The position numbers and the translations under genes are program-made. A stretch of DNA of 64,000 nt from Inconstantimicrobium porci (GTDB lineage Bacteria; Bacillota; Clostridia; Clostridiales; Clostridiaceae). The stretch is taken from contig NZ_VULX01000001.1 of the NCBI RefSeq assembly GCF_009696465.1, positions 372,001-436,000 on the forward strand, in the 5' to 3' direction. The stretch's first letter is position 1. Every line of letters begins with the position of its first letter. Under the pieces are notes generated by a model. The model saw only the letters and a program-made list of their open reading frames with translations, was not told where the DNA came from and did no database searches. Of this stretch, positions 57,036 to 64,000 are shown piece after piece.

Positions 57036-57764
57036 TTAAAGAATATTTAAGCAGTCAGCCTTTAATTTATAAGTGACATCTTTTCTTTCAACTACAATGT
57101 TTATTTTTTCTGACATTTCCTTATATGCAAGTATTTTATTCACTAATTCTTTTGTAGGATTAATAGCATATGGCGTTCCCACAAGCTGAAACATAGTAAA
57201 ATCCCCTGATGTATCACCATAAGCAAAGCTCTTATCAAGATCTATATCGTATTTTTCAACAAGGTCATATATTGCATTTTTTTTGCTTACAGAATCCCAC
57301 ATAGGAATTATATCACCATTGTACTCGTTGTTTTCATTAAGTTCATATATTGTGCCTTTAAAATCATCCATATCATATTTTCTTGACATCTCCCTTACAA
57401 GTTCAATTGGAGAGCCTGAAATAGCAATGACTTTGTGTCCCTGCTGTTGATGATACTTTATTCTGTCACGCGAAAATGTATATACTCTGTCACCCTTCTG
57501 CTCAATAACCTTTTTGGCTATATAATCTATATGGTTCTTATTGATACCAATAATAGCTTCCTTATAAATGTCAACCATCTTTAGAAGGTATGTATCATAG
57601 TCTCCCTGTCTTTTATCCCAATTAACATAAGCAGGCTTAACATCTTTGTACCACTTTGCTTCATCAACAAGTTCATATTTTATAATTTTCTTAAATACCT
57701 CTGTTATAAGCCCTTCTCTATATATTGTTCCGTCTATATCAAAAAATGCTGCAATGTTTTTCAT
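57036..57764 (-). CDS. HAD-family phosphatase (subclass IB-like)
   Basis: A 242-residue HAD hydrolase: motif I AAFFDIDGTIYREG with nucleophile and acid Asp, motif II VIAISGSPIELV, a Lys near 168, and motif III FAYGDTSGDFTMF with the metal-binding Asp pair. The helical cap between motifs I and II resembles phosphoserine-phosphatase-like (IB) members. The substrate cannot be deduced. It sits alone between the GH31 gene and the 43-residue ORF. Confidence 0.88.
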   Translation of the reverse strand: MKNIAAFFDIDGTIYREGLITEVFKKIIKYELVDEAKWYKDVKPAYVNWDKRQGDYDTYLLKMVDIYKEAIIGINKNHIDYIAKKVIEQKGDRVYTFSRDRIKYHQQQGHKVIAISGSPIELVREMSRKYDMDDFKGTIYELNENNEYNGDIIPMWDSVSKKNAIYDLVEKYDIDLDKSFAYGDTSGDFTMFQLVGTPYAINPTKELVNKILAYKEMSEKINIVVERKDVTYKLKADCLNIL

Positions 57765-57886
57765 AAACTACCTCCTAAATTATTAATTTGCTAATATTAC
57801 ATAATATATCATTTTTCTAGTTACAAGTATTTAATTTTCATTGTACTATAATATAGATTTCCATTGCAACGAAAAATAAACATAAA

Positions 57887-57928
57887 AGAGACTGGCGTAT
57901 AATTAATTTTGATTATACGCCAGTCTCT
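57887..57928. terminator. Terminator after the GH31 gene
   Basis: A perfect 17-bp stem (57887-57903 with 57912-57928, arm AGAGACTGGCGTATAAT) with an 8-base loop just after the alpha-glucosidase stop. Confidence 0.85.
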
Positions 57929-57935
57929 ATCATCT

Positions 57936-60308
57936 TTATTTTATTACTATTTTTTGATTTGCTTTTAATGCGACTGTAAAATGAACTTTATCCCTTACCT
58001 TTTTGAATTTTACATTCTCACCATCGCATATAATATTAGTACAGTCTTTATTTATGATTATTTCAATATATTCATATTTATCACAATATCCATCAACTAT
58101 TTTATTCACATCAATAACAACTTCATCTCTGCCTTTCACAACAATTCTATATTTACTATACTCTCCATATTTATATGCAAAACTCTTGCCGTCATCAACA
58201 TAATGAGTATATTCAAAATTATTATCATCATTACTTAAATATATATTAAGTTTTAATGTATCAATAACTTTTTCTCCCACATAATTCTGAACTTCATAAG
58301 AAGGTATTACTGATGATGCTTTTACAAAGATTGGACAAATATCTATAGGAGCCTCCTTTATAATATACTGACCTCCATCGTATTCTTTGTTATCCCAGAA
58401 GTCAATCCACTTATCGCCATTTGGGAGATAAACCATCTTCTTGTCTTTACCTTGCTCAAGAACTGGTGAAACAAGTATATTATCACCAAATAAGAACTCA
58501 TCATTTATTTCATAAGTTGCCTTATCAGCCTCATAATTTAAAATCAGCGGCTTCATCACAGGAATACCAGTGTCTTCACATATCTTCATGCAGTCATAAA
58601 GATATGGCAAAAGACTGTATCTAAGTTTTATATATTTTCTGTTAATATCTTCTGTCATCTTGTCAAATGCCCAAGGTTCTTGATCTCTAGTACCCATGGA
58701 AGAATGATTTCTGAATAAAGGTGTAAATGCACCAACCTGTACCCATCTGCTAAGTAGTTCTTTAGAACAATCAAAACCGAAACCACCTACATCAGTTCCA
58801 CAGAAGGCCACACCACTTATTCCCATGTTCATAAGCATAGGTACAGCCATCCTTAAATGCTCCCATGTACTCTGGTTATCACCAGTCCAGCAAGTTGAAT
58901 ACTTCTGTATACCAGCATAGCATGCTCTTGTTACCACAAATGGTCTTTTCTTTGTCGCATCCTTTATTCCTTTATATGTGGCTTTGCACATCAATTGTCC
59001 ATAAACATTATGAGCTTCCTTATGATATACTACTTTATCATCTTCATTAAACTCTATGTCATCAGGAAGAGGTCCATTAAAACTTGCAGGCTCGTTCATA
59101 TCATTCCAAATACCAGAAACACCTGAATCAGTTAAAATCTTTTGATTACTGCTCCACCATTTCTGAACATCACTGCTTAAGAAATTGGGATATACTGCTT
59201 TTCCAGGCCATACAACATTTTCATATACTTGTCCATTTTTATCTTTAGCAAAATAGTTATTTTCTATCCCTTCTTTATAAATACTGTAATTATTATCCAC
59301 CTTTACACCAGGATCAATTATAGTTACAACTTTAAACCCTTCTTCTTTTAATTCACGTATAGTTTTCTCTGGATGAGGAAATTTATTGTTATCCCATGTA
59401 AATACTCTGTATTCATCCATATAGTCAATATCCAGATAAATAGTATCGCATGGTATATCCCTTTTTCTAAACTCTTCTGCTACTTCCCATACTCTTAGTT
59501 CAGGAGAATATGACCATCTGCACTGTTGATAACCTAATGTCCATAACTGTGGAAGAGGTGTTGTTCCAGTAAGGTAAGTATATCCCTCTATTACATTCTT
59601 AACTGATGGTCCATAGATGAAATAGTAATCAGTGTTTCCACCTGCTGCAGAAAAATAATAGTAATTAGAATTTTCTTTGCCGAAATCAAAGTTTGTTTCA
59701 AAAGTATTATCAAAGAATATACCAAATGACTTATCCTTTCTGAAATTAACAAAAAAAGGGATTGACTTATATAACTGTTCAAAAGTTTCTCCATGAGGAT
59801 TTGGATTATCTGTATTCCAGTTCTTATAGTGATAATATTTTTTATCTAGATGACCAGTCTTTTCACCCAGACCATAAAAATGCATATCATCTTCCATTTT
59901 TTTAGCAATATATATAGTATCTTTATTTTTTTTACTAAGATCATGACCCTCACTTTCAGCCAGTTCATAATCACCTTTTCTTCGAATAAAAGGATCTCTT
60001 TCAAGTCTATAATCTTCACATAATGCATTACCATCTTTATCATAAATATCAATGTTAAAACCAGCATAAATTTTCACAACTAATGATTTTGTGCTTATTG
60101 TTAATAGCTGTCCAATAAAACGTACTGAAAATTTAGTTTCCTTATAATTCAATTTATCAATTGCTTTTGAATTACGTTCTTCACTTACATTCGGGATAAA
60201 AAAATTAATTATCTCATCATTAATTATTTTTACATAAGTGCTACCATTTTCAAAATTAATCTTTACCACATTTTTCTCAATAATATAATTCACAATTTTA
60301 CCCAACAT
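57936..60308 (-). CDS. Glycoside hydrolase family 31 alpha-glucosidase
   Basis: A 790-residue cytoplasmic enzyme without signal peptide. An N-terminal beta-sandwich (~1-230, ending with FYGLGEKTGHLDK) is followed by the catalytic barrel. The barrel has LWTLGYQQCRWSY, DTIYLDIDYMD, the nucleophile Asp in GIWNDMNEPASF, and the acid/base region TPLFRNHSSMGTRDQEPW. C-terminal beta domains complete it. It hydrolyses terminal alpha-glucosides from imported oligosaccharides. The promoter carries a LacI-type operator (60329-60342). Confidence 0.94.
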   Translation of the reverse strand: MLGKIVNYIIEKNVVKINFENGSTYVKIINDEIINFFIPNVSEERNSKAIDKLNYKETKFSVRFIGQLLTISTKSLVVKIYAGFNIDIYDKDGNALCEDYRLERDPFIRRKGDYELAESEGHDLSKKNKDTIYIAKKMEDDMHFYGLGEKTGHLDKKYYHYKNWNTDNPNPHGETFEQLYKSIPFFVNFRKDKSFGIFFDNTFETNFDFGKENSNYYYFSAAGGNTDYYFIYGPSVKNVIEGYTYLTGTTPLPQLWTLGYQQCRWSYSPELRVWEVAEEFRKRDIPCDTIYLDIDYMDEYRVFTWDNNKFPHPEKTIRELKEEGFKVVTIIDPGVKVDNNYSIYKEGIENNYFAKDKNGQVYENVVWPGKAVYPNFLSSDVQKWWSSNQKILTDSGVSGIWNDMNEPASFNGPLPDDIEFNEDDKVVYHKEAHNVYGQLMCKATYKGIKDATKKRPFVVTRACYAGIQKYSTCWTGDNQSTWEHLRMAVPMLMNMGISGVAFCGTDVGGFGFDCSKELLSRWVQVGAFTPLFRNHSSMGTRDQEPWAFDKMTEDINRKYIKLRYSLLPYLYDCMKICEDTGIPVMKPLILNYEADKATYEINDEFLFGDNILVSPVLEQGKDKKMVYLPNGDKWIDFWDNKEYDGGQYIIKEAPIDICPIFVKASSVIPSYEVQNYVGEKVIDTLKLNIYLSNDDNNFEYTHYVDDGKSFAYKYGEYSKYRIVVKGRDEVVIDVNKIVDGYCDKYEYIEIIINKDCTNIICDGENVKFKKVRDKVHFTVALKANQKIVIK

Positions 60309-60328
60309 ACCATATTACCTCCATAAAT

Positions 60329-60378
60329 GTTAATCGTTTAACTGATTCCATCTTACAATATATTTATTCCTTTGTAAA
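60329..60378 (-). promoter_or_regulatory. GH31 promoter with LacI-family-type operator
   Basis: TTTACA (60378-60373) and TAAGAT (60355-60350) on the minus strand are 17 bases apart. The near-palindrome GTTAAACGATTAAC (60342-60329) with central CG lies at about +1 to +15, where a LacI-family repressor or CcpA (cre) could block transcription. Confidence 0.65.
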
Positions 60379-60403
60379 GGTTTAAATAGAAAAGTATTCA
60401 AAA

Positions 60404-60431
60404 AATAAAGCTGCTATATAATAGCTTTATT
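60404..60431 (-). terminator. Terminator after the NCS2 permease gene
   Basis: A perfect 9-bp stem AATAAAGCT / AGCTTTATT followed by TTTTTG on the minus strand. Confidence 0.7.
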
Positions 60432-60466
60432 AGCTACTACATAACAGCTTATTAATCTGATAATTT

Positions 60467-61819
60467 TTATAAGAATGGTATTACTATAAGCTTAAAGATA
60501 AACACTACTGCAAGAATAAACATTACAAATGAAATTTTCTTTTTTTCTTTAGTGAATAAGTTAAGAATTAAATTAATAATTACATAACTCAATACTCCAA
60601 CTGTAAGTCCATCACCTATTGAGTATGTTAATGGCATTAATATTATAGTTAAAAACGCTGGAACAGCTTCTGTAATATCTGAGAAGTTTATCTTAACTAT
60701 TGATTCCATCATTAAGTATCCAACATAGATTAGCGCTGGAGCTGTTGCACATTTTGGTATTGCAACAAATAATGGTGAAAAGAACATTGCAGCTAAGAAT
60801 AACAACCCAGTTATGATTGCTGTGAATCCTGTTCTACCACCTTCAGCAACACCAGTAGCACTTTCAACATAAGTAGTAACTGTTGATACTCCAAGTGCTG
60901 CTCCTGCAGTAGTACCTATAGCATCAACAAGAAGTGCTCTTCCTGCATGAGGAACATTTCCGTCTTTATCAAGCATACCTGCTTTTGCGGAAACTCCAAC
61001 TAAAGTTCCTAGTGTATCAAAGAAATCTACAAATAAGAATGTAAATACAACCACGAAGAAATTAACTATATTTTGTGGATGGAAAGCATATGAGAAATCA
61101 AGCTTGCCAGCAATTGGCGCAATTGATTCAAACTTTACAATTCCATTAGGTAAAGATATGTTAAAGAACTTAGCTCCTGCTGGATCTAATGCAGCATATA
61201 ACCAAGCAACAGCTGTAGCTCCTAATATCCCCCAAAGGATTGCTCCCTTAACTCTTTTTCTTTCTAGTATAACAATTAAAATAAGTCCTATAGATGCAAC
61301 TGCTACTGTAGGAGTTGCAAACTTACCAATTGTAACTAGTGTACTTTCGTCTTTTGCAACAACACCTGCATCAACAAATCCTATAAATGCGATAAATAAT
61401 CCGATACCAACTGTAACAGCATATTTTAAATTTAATGGAATAGCCTTAACTACAGCTTCACGAACTTTAAATAATGATAATAAAATGAAGATTATACCTT
61501 CAACGAATACTGCTGTAAGAGCAATCTGCCATGAGATACCCTTTTGTCCACATACAGTGAATGCAAAGTAAGCATTAAGTCCCATACCTGATGCTAAAGC
61601 AAAAGGAAGATTTGCATATAAACCCATAAATATTGTTATAATACCTGCTGTCAAGCAAGTAGCTGTAACTAATGCTCCTGCATCCATACCAGTCACACTA
61701 AGAATTGATGGGTTAACAGCAATAATATAAGCCATAGCTAGAAATGTTGTAACACCTGCTATTGCCTCTTTCTTAAAATCGACTTCTTTTCCCCAAAAAT
61801 GGTTCAAAAACTTTTCCAT
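60467..61819 (-). CDS. NCS2-family purine permease (AzgA/PbuG-like)
   Basis: A ~450-residue transporter with about 12-14 TM segments. AzgA-type signatures are KKEAIAGVTTFLAMAYIIAVNP (core TTFLAMAYI), ALASGMGLNAYFAFTVC, FLFVDFFDTLGTLVGVSAKAGM (core DFFDTLGTLVG) and GVSTVTTYVESATGVAEGGRTG (core YVESATGVAEGGRTG). Family members import hypoxanthine, guanine or adenine. The ATG at 61819 follows AGGAGG. A TTCG-N8-CGAA operator at its -35 links it to purL control; no purine riboswitch is present. Confidence 0.93.
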   Translation of the reverse strand: MEKFLNHFWGKEVDFKKEAIAGVTTFLAMAYIIAVNPSILSVTGMDAGALVTATCLTAGIITIFMGLYANLPFALASGMGLNAYFAFTVCGQKGISWQIALTAVFVEGIIFILLSLFKVREAVVKAIPLNLKYAVTVGIGLFIAFIGFVDAGVVAKDESTLVTIGKFATPTVAVASIGLILIVILERKRVKGAILWGILGATAVAWLYAALDPAGAKFFNISLPNGIVKFESIAPIAGKLDFSYAFHPQNIVNFFVVVFTFLFVDFFDTLGTLVGVSAKAGMLDKDGNVPHAGRALLVDAIGTTAGAALGVSTVTTYVESATGVAEGGRTGFTAIITGLLFLAAMFFSPLFVAIPKCATAPALIYVGYLMMESIVKINFSDITEAVPAFLTIILMPLTYSIGDGLTVGVLSYVIINLILNLFTKEKKKISFVMFILAVVFIFKLIVIPFL

Positions 61820-61866
61820 GATTACCTCCTGAATCATAAACATTTATTGATATAATTCCAAATATG

Positions 61867-61944
61867 TTCGTGATAACAAAATGAACGAAACCACGAATCA
61901 CACGTTTATTATAGTGTATGTGATTTCATTCGTCAATATACGAA
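61867..61944 (-). promoter_or_regulatory. NCS2 permease promoter with CGAA-type operators
   Basis: On the minus strand TTGACG (61936-61931), 17 bases, then TATAAT (61913-61908). The inverted repeat TTCG-N8-CGAA (61929-61944) overlaps the -35. Three further CGAA half-sites lie downstream of the -10 at 61867-61870, 61886-61889 and 61894-61897. The spacing of the inverted repeat matches that upstream of purL. Confidence 0.7.
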
Positions 61945-61974
61945 TAAAACTTTATTTATTTTATCGTTTATACG

Positions 61975-62964
61975 TTAAATATTGTATAATCCATTTTCGA
62001 AAAAGTCTTTCACTTTATTTAACTCTTTAGTCTTACTTAATGCAACCATAAGCTTGATTCTGGCTTTCTGTCCTGGAAGTGTATCACCAAAGATAACTCC
62101 TAAATCTCTAAGTTCTTTACCACCGCCATGGTATCCATATGAATCGCACACTCTTCCCTCAAAACATCTTGATACTACTACTACAGCTACATTGCTGTCT
62201 ATAGCACGTTTTACGCTTTCAACCATATATGGAGGTATATTTCCTCTACCAAATGCTTCGATTACTATTCCATCTACCTTTCTTTCAATACAGTAATCAA
62301 TTAATGTTGAATCCATACCAGCTGTACACTTTATCAACGTAACTTTTGAATCTACTTTATCAATATCTAGATACTGTTTATCTAGTGATTCTCTATAGAA
62401 TAGAACCTTATTATCATCAACCATTCCAATAGGTCCAAAGTTTGGTGTTCTAAAAGCATTTAAAGCCATAGAATTTGCCTTAGTTACTTCAGCAGCACTA
62501 TTAAGTTCACCATTCATGCATACAAGAACCCCTCTGTTTCTTGATTCATCAGAAATAACTGTACATATTGAAGCTGATAAATTAGCAGGTCCGTCATATC
62601 CGAGTTCAGAACCATTTCTCATTGCTCCAGTAACTACAACAGGCTTTTCTGTATTAAGTGTCAAATCAAGAAAATAAGCTGTCTCTTCAAGAGTATCGGT
62701 ACCATGAGTAACAACAGCTCCTGCTATGTCCTCTCTATCAATAAGCTTCTTTATGTATTTTGATAATTCAAGCATTTTATCTGGTGTCATATGTGGACTA
62801 GGCATGTTTGAAAAAGTATATGTTTCAATTTCTGCAAATCCTTCTATACCAGTAACCTTTGACATTATTTCATCACTTGAAAGACTAGGCACGGCTGCCT
62901 GAAGTCTTTCATCAATTTTCATAGTTATAGTACCGCCATTAAAAACAACTGCTACCTTTTTCAT
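61975..62964 (-). CDS. L-asparaginase
   Basis: A 329-residue enzyme converting asparagine to aspartate and ammonia. The two catalytic Thr sites are FNGGTITMK near residue 12 and VVTHGTDTLEETAYFLDL near residue 90, with VTGAMRNGSELGYDGPANL and IVIEAFGRGNIPP further on. No signal peptide is seen, so it is cytoplasmic. It follows trmB by 14 bases. Confidence 0.94.
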   Translation of the reverse strand: MKKVAVVFNGGTITMKIDERLQAAVPSLSSDEIMSKVTGIEGFAEIETYTFSNMPSPHMTPDKMLELSKYIKKLIDREDIAGAVVTHGTDTLEETAYFLDLTLNTEKPVVVTGAMRNGSELGYDGPANLSASICTVISDESRNRGVLVCMNGELNSAAEVTKANSMALNAFRTPNFGPIGMVDDNKVLFYRESLDKQYLDIDKVDSKVTLIKCTAGMDSTLIDYCIERKVDGIVIEAFGRGNIPPYMVESVKRAIDSNVAVVVVSRCFEGRVCDSYGYHGGGKELRDLGVIFGDTLPGQKARIKLMVALSKTKELNKVKDFFENGLYNI

Positions 62965-62978
62965 CTATTACATCTCCA

Positions 62979-63638
62979 TTATCTATTGTACTGTGCAATC
63001 AAGCACTTAATTTTTATCCCCATTTCTGTAAACATTCTTTCGTGTTCAGTCTCAACATTACCAGTAAAATTACTTTCATGAAGATCATAAGTTATGTATT
63101 TTATATCAAAACCTTTTTGAGTAAGATATTCCTGAGAATCTCTGAAAAGTTCATCATCATCAGTTTTAAACCAAATCTCACCGTTTAGCTTTAAGAATGT
63201 TTTATACTTGCTTAAGAAGTTTGTATGTGTAAGTCTTCTCTTATTATGCTTTTTCTTTGGCCATGGATTGCAGAAGTTAATATATATTCTATCAACTTCA
63301 TCCTTACCAAAAACTTCTTCTATAAAAGCAATCTGTTTTGCCATCAGTCTTACATTTTCTTCAGGCTTTCTGTTTACTTTTTCAAACTCTTTTTCTATTT
63401 GTCTTTTTGCAAGTACTAATACTTCATCCTTTATGTCAATTGCAACATAATTAATATCTTTATTTTCAGCACCTTTTACTGAAACGAAATTTCCTTTTCC
63501 ACATCCAAGTTCAAGATAAATCGGATTATCATTTTTGAACTCTTCATGCCACTTATCTTTTCTCGTTTCAGGATCAGTTAAAAAGAACTTTGAACTTTCA
63601 AGCTCTGGTCTTGCCCACGCTTTTTTTCTTAATCTCAT
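62979..63638 (-). CDS. trmB: tRNA (guanine-N7-)-methyltransferase TrmB
   Basis: A 219-residue SAM enzyme that methylates G46 of tRNA. The N terminus has [15 protein letters not shown]; the SAM motif is [12 protein letters not shown]; the family motif is [19 protein letters not shown], then [13 protein letters not shown] and [11 protein letters not shown]. It is first in a pair with the asparaginase gene. Confidence 0.97.
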   Translation of the reverse strand: MRLRKKAWARPELESSKFFLTDPETRKDKWHEEFKNDNPIYLELGCGKGNFVSVKGAENKDINYVAIDIKDEVLVLAKRQIEKEFEKVNRKPEENVRLMAKQIAFIEEVFGKDEVDRIYINFCNPWPKKKHNKRRLTHTNFLSKYKTFLKLNGEIWFKTDDDELFRDSQEYLTQKGFDIKYITYDLHESNFTGNVETEHERMFTEMGIKIKCLIAQYNR

Positions 63639-63776
63639 ACGATATCTCCTTATTCTTTATTAATCATATTATATTATACTTACTTTTATAAATAAGTAAA
63701 ATGCACTTTAATAAAATCAGCTAGTATGATACTATAATAAATAAAGTTATATAGTTAAGCAAGGTGGGATATACAT

Positions 63777-64000
63777 ATGAATATCAAATATAAAGGTGCG
63801 TTAGGGGATTTAATTGCATCTATAGGCTTTATTTTAGTTTCAGTTTTATTCCTGTGGGTAGTTCTCACAAGCTCCTTCACTACTCAAAGGGCAGTAATAT
63901 ATACTGTAATGGCAATTATTTCTGCAGTAATAGGAATACGATTCATTTTTATTTATAGATGCTGCGTTAGAATTACAGATAAAAAAATAATTATCACTGA
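63777..64000 (+). CDS. Membrane protein, 5' part only
   Basis: An open frame from ATG 63777 to the window edge, ~74 residues visible: NIKYKGALGDLIASIGFILV leading into a TM helix (~12-32) and a second (~40-60), then CCVRITDKKIIIT. AAGGTGGG lies about 8 bases upstream. The end resembles the start of a soluble beta domain. I do not recognise the family, and the C terminus lies outside the window. Confidence 0.65.
   Translation, partial: MNIKYKGALGDLIASIGFILVSVLFLWVVLTSSFTTQRAVIYTVMAIISAVIGIRFIFIYRCCVRITDKKIIIT

Noticed and set aside
61820-61974. Purine riboswitch before the NCS2 permease
   Set aside because: The leader is short and none of the conserved purine-aptamer core is visible; CGAA-type operators explain the region better.

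Overview
The window is a stretch of the chromosome of an anaerobic, endospore-forming member of the Firmicutes, most likely Clostridium sensu stricto. The evidence is the very AT-rich sequence (about 30% GC by eye), strong AGGAGG-type ribosome binding sites, the spoIIGA-sigE-sigG cluster next to ftsA-ftsZ, an uninterrupted sigK, and gene orders known from Bacillus/Clostridium (alaS-ireB-ruvX-yrzB; mltG-trmR-trhP-udk). Almost everything is on the minus strand. The exceptions are a decayed manganese catalase (888-1473), an alpha-amylase-family gene (54322-55638) and a partial membrane protein at the right edge.

Layout. 1-711: 5' part of a PDZ/radical-SAM (DUF512) gene, cut by the window edge. 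888-1473: catalase pseudogene. 1538-8775: phosphate regulon (pstS-pstC-pstA-pstB-phoU, with phoP-phoR and a small XRE regulator upstream). 8788-15515: ylmD, nrdR, ylmC/ymxH, sigG, sigE, spoIIGA, ftsZ and ftsA-like, the sporulation/division core. 15690-19597: a processive-type glycosyltransferase, sigK and a class B-like penicillin-binding protein. 19649-31410: udk, the wobble-uridine tRNA-modification pair trhP/trmR, mltG, typA, RNase J, a Fur-family regulator, yrzB, ruvX, ireB and alaS behind an alanine T-box. 31680-33240: AI-2E-family permease and PRC-barrel protein. 33293-38372: oligopeptide/nickel-type ABC transporter. 38635-41784: iscR-iscS-iscU-mnmA. 41904-43914: rarA and a divergent S51-like protein. 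44170-54075: purine operon purL-E-C-F-M-N-H'-D, in which purH keeps only its IMP cyclohydrolase half. 54322-60308: carbohydrate genes (GH13, galE, GH31) with a HAD phosphatase and an unlisted 43-residue ORF. 60467-63638: NCS2 purine permease, asparaginase and trmB.

How it works together. The pur operon makes IMP, while the NCS2 permease imports bases. Both promoters carry the same TTCG-N8-CGAA inverted repeat, which suggests one purine repressor. The isc genes supply sulfur to MnmA for tRNA thiolation and are probably autoregulated by IscR through two direct repeats at the iscR promoter. PhoPR probably controls the pst genes. SpoIIGA activates pro-SigE, with SigG and SigK acting later in sporulation.

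No CRISPR array, prophage, insertion sequence, rRNA or tRNA gene was recognised. The most notable observations are the truncated purH, the multiply broken catalase, the shared purine operator, the tandem iscR operator, and a terminator-like hairpin whose 3' arm contains the ribosome binding site of the penicillin-binding protein. No plainly new multi-gene system was found.
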